From Comamonadaceae bacterium CG12_big_fil_rev_8_21_14_0_65_59_15 (lineage in GTDB: Bacteria; Pseudomonadota; Gammaproteobacteria; Burkholderiales; Burkholderiaceae_C), in assembly GCA_002786915.1 (NCBI GenBank), contig PCUV01000029.1, positions 1 through 56,321 of the forward strand: a DNA stretch of 56,321 nucleotides. Reading direction: 5' to 3'. A model generated the notes under the pieces. The model had not been told where the DNA came from. It saw only the letters and a list, made by a program, of their open reading frames with translations, and did not search any database. Positions 54,771 to 56,321 of the stretch are shown here, piece after piece. Each line of letters opens with the position of its first letter. The first letter of the stretch is position 1. A program made the translations under genes and the position numbers.

Positions 54771-55760
54771 ATGCAAAGTAATTTGTTAAAGCCCAAAGCA
54801 GTACAGGTTGAGCAGCTCTCTGCGCATCGCTCCAAGGTGGTGTTGGAGCCGTTTGAGCGTGGTTACGGTCACACGTTGGGTAACGCCCTGCGCCGTGTGT
54901 TGCTGTCTTCCATGCCTGGCTACGCCCCCACTGAGGTCACCATCGCCGGAGTGCTCCATGAATACTCTTCCATCGACGGTGTTCACGAAGACGTGGTCAA
55001 TATTCTGCTGAACCTCAAAGGCGTTGTGTTCAAGCTGCATAACCGCGACGAAGTCACCTTGAGTCTGCGCAAAGATACCGAAGGCGTGATCAGCGCGTCA
55101 GACATTCAGATACCTCACGACGTGGAGATTATCAACCCCGACCACGTGATCGCCAATCTGGCCGCTGGTGGCAAGATCGACATGCAGATCAAGGTTGAAA
55201 AGGGTCGCGGCTATGTGCCTGGAACCATGCGGCGCCATGGCGACGAACCTTCCAAGTCCATTGGCCGCATCGTGCTTGACGCCTCGTTTTCACCGGTGCG
55301 TCGCGTCAGCTACACGGTGGAGAGCGCGCGCGTGGAGCAGCGTACCGACTTGGACAAGTTGATACTTGACATTGAAACGAACGGAGCTATTTCAGCTGAA
55401 GATGCGGTACGCGCATCGGCCAAGATTCTGGTTGAGCAGCTGGCGGTGTTTGCTCAGCTTGAAGGTGGCGACATTGATGCGATCGTTTCTACCGCTTCTC
55501 GTGGCAACACCCAGTTTGATCCGGTGTTGTTGCGTCCGGTGGACGAGCTGGAGCTTACCGTGCGTTCTGCCAATTGCTTGAAGGCTGAAAACATCTACTA
55601 CATTGGCGACCTGATCCAGCGCACTGAAAATGAGTTGCTCAAGACGCCAAATCTGGGACGCAAGTCCCTCAATGAGATCAAGGAAGTACTTGCATCCCGT
55701 GGTTTGACCCTCGGTATGAAGCTCGAAAGCTGGCCGCCAGCCGCACTTGAAAAGCGTTGA
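54771..55760 (+). CDS. rpoA: DNA-directed RNA polymerase subunit alpha
   Basis: 329 residues from ATG 54771, the same length as E. coli; GAGAGGAAA upstream. N-terminal dimerisation domain ([34 protein letters not shown]) and C-terminal domain that binds UP elements and activators ([52 protein letters not shown]). Confidence 0.98.
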   Translation: MQSNLLKPKAVQVEQLSAHRSKVVLEPFERGYGHTLGNALRRVLLSSMPGYAPTEVTIAGVLHEYSSIDGVHEDVVNILLNLKGVVFKLHNRDEVTLSLRKDTEGVISASDIQIPHDVEIINPDHVIANLAAGGKIDMQIKVEKGRGYVPGTMRRHGDEPSKSIGRIVLDASFSPVRRVSYTVESARVEQRTDLDKLILDIETNGAISAEDAVRASAKILVEQLAVFAQLEGGDIDAIVSTASRGNTQFDPVLLRPVDELELTVRSANCLKAENIYYIGDLIQRTENELLKTPNLGRKSLNEIKEVLASRGLTLGMKLESWPPAALEKR

Positions 55761-55820
55761 TTGAACGCACACGGGCAGTACCTGACACGGCTGCTTGAAC
55801 TATAAGCAAAGGAAATTAAC

Positions 55821-56219
55821 ATGCGTCACGGACTCGGACTACGTAAACTCAATCGTACATCGTCGCATCGCTTGGCGATGCTACGCAACATGATGAACTC
55901 TCTCATCGAGCATGAGGTCATCAAGACCACGCTACCCAAGGCCAAAGAGCTACGCAGCGTGATTGAACCGATGATTACTCTGGCCAAAGAGGCAACGCTG
56001 GCCAATCGCCGCTTGGCGTTTGATCGCTTGCGTGATCGCGACAGCGTCACCAAACTTTTCAACGATCTGGGCCCGCGCTTCAAGGCTCGTCCAGGCGGGT
56101 ACACCCGGATTTTGAAGATGGGTTTCCGCGTGGGTGATAACGCTCCCATGGCTTTGGTGGAACTTGTTGACCGAACCGCTGTCGAAGAAACTTTATCGGC
56201 ACTTGCGGCAACTGTATAA
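55821..56219 (+). CDS. rplQ: 50S ribosomal protein L17
   Basis: 132 residues. [24 protein letters not shown] is diagnostic. L17 lies near the polypeptide exit tunnel. Last gene of the run. The region around its stop contains TACAAT (56222-56227), a possible -10 element for the following tRNA gene. Confidence 0.98.
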   Translation: MRHGLGLRKLNRTSSHRLAMLRNMMNSLIEHEVIKTTLPKAKELRSVIEPMITLAKEATLANRRLAFDRLRDRDSVTKLFNDLGPRFKARPGGYTRILKMGFRVGDNAPMALVELVDRTAVEETLSALAATV

Positions 56220-56237
56220 GTTACAATGCCCCCTTAT

Positions 56238-56314
<77 letters not shown>

Positions 56315-56321
56315 ATAAAAT

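Overview
The window is a GC-rich chromosomal segment of a betaproteobacterium, most likely family Comamonadaceae and Rhodoferax-like. This rests on protein style and gene neighbourhoods (recG - CBS protein - oxyR - DyP peroxidase - ubiA; a spc/alpha ribosomal operon starting at rplN with infA between secY and rpmJ; PhaM; an FFLEELY-motif protein; an RquA-like gene), not on a marker-gene comparison. I see no prophage, insertion sequence, CRISPR array or rRNA. One tRNA is present, at the right end.

Layout. 1-2812: tripartite MacAB-type ABC exporter (partial adaptor, permease, ATPase), with a REP-type inverted pair between permease and ATPase. 2974-7147: PhaM-like granule protein, FIST-domain sensor and a DsbD/ScsB-type disulfide reductase. 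7345-10056: a c/b-type cytochrome module (diheme DHC, oxygen-binding-type SHP, a second DHC, and a cytochrome b561 fused to a third DHC domain). 10303-13986 and 23962-27981: two large membrane PAS/GAF/GGDEF/EAL proteins. 14110-23199: hemE, priA, an RquA-like SAM enzyme, an AEC transporter, an M48 lipoprotein protease and dbpA. 28130-29107: small hypothetical genes. 29427-37496: a signalling/transport cluster: DUF4212 small subunit, VC_2705-type sodium:solute symporter, two small membrane proteins, an SSF-domain histidine kinase, a single-domain response regulator, and a degenerate kinase fused to an intact DEDDh exonuclease. 37535-43914: recG, CBS protein, oxyR, DyP peroxidase, ubiA, proC. 44000-47193: divergent glpK and glpD. 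47361-56219: rplN through rplQ (spc and alpha operons, with secY, infA, rpoA), then an initiator tRNA-Met gene.

How the parts fit. Several genes point to life across oxic/anoxic boundaries: the SHP/DHC/b561 electron-transfer chain, a candidate rhodoquinone enzyme, a perfect FNR/Anr-type box before the CBS gene and two FNR/Dnr-like boxes before the symporter cluster, plus the OxyR-peroxidase pair for oxidative stress.

The most unusual feature is repeat biology. A degenerate palindrome-like repeat of about 50 bp occurs between genes and also inside reading frames: it supplies the start of the ABC ATPase, the DsbD signal peptide, a DsbD membrane stretch, part of the PhaM tail, part of a UbiA membrane segment, and the stop codon of the M48 protease. 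A different hairpin element lies in frame inside recG. Further REP-like families sit between genes. With the pseudo-kinase/exonuclease fusion, these are the leads I consider most worth following. All functional calls come from reading motifs; no database search was run.
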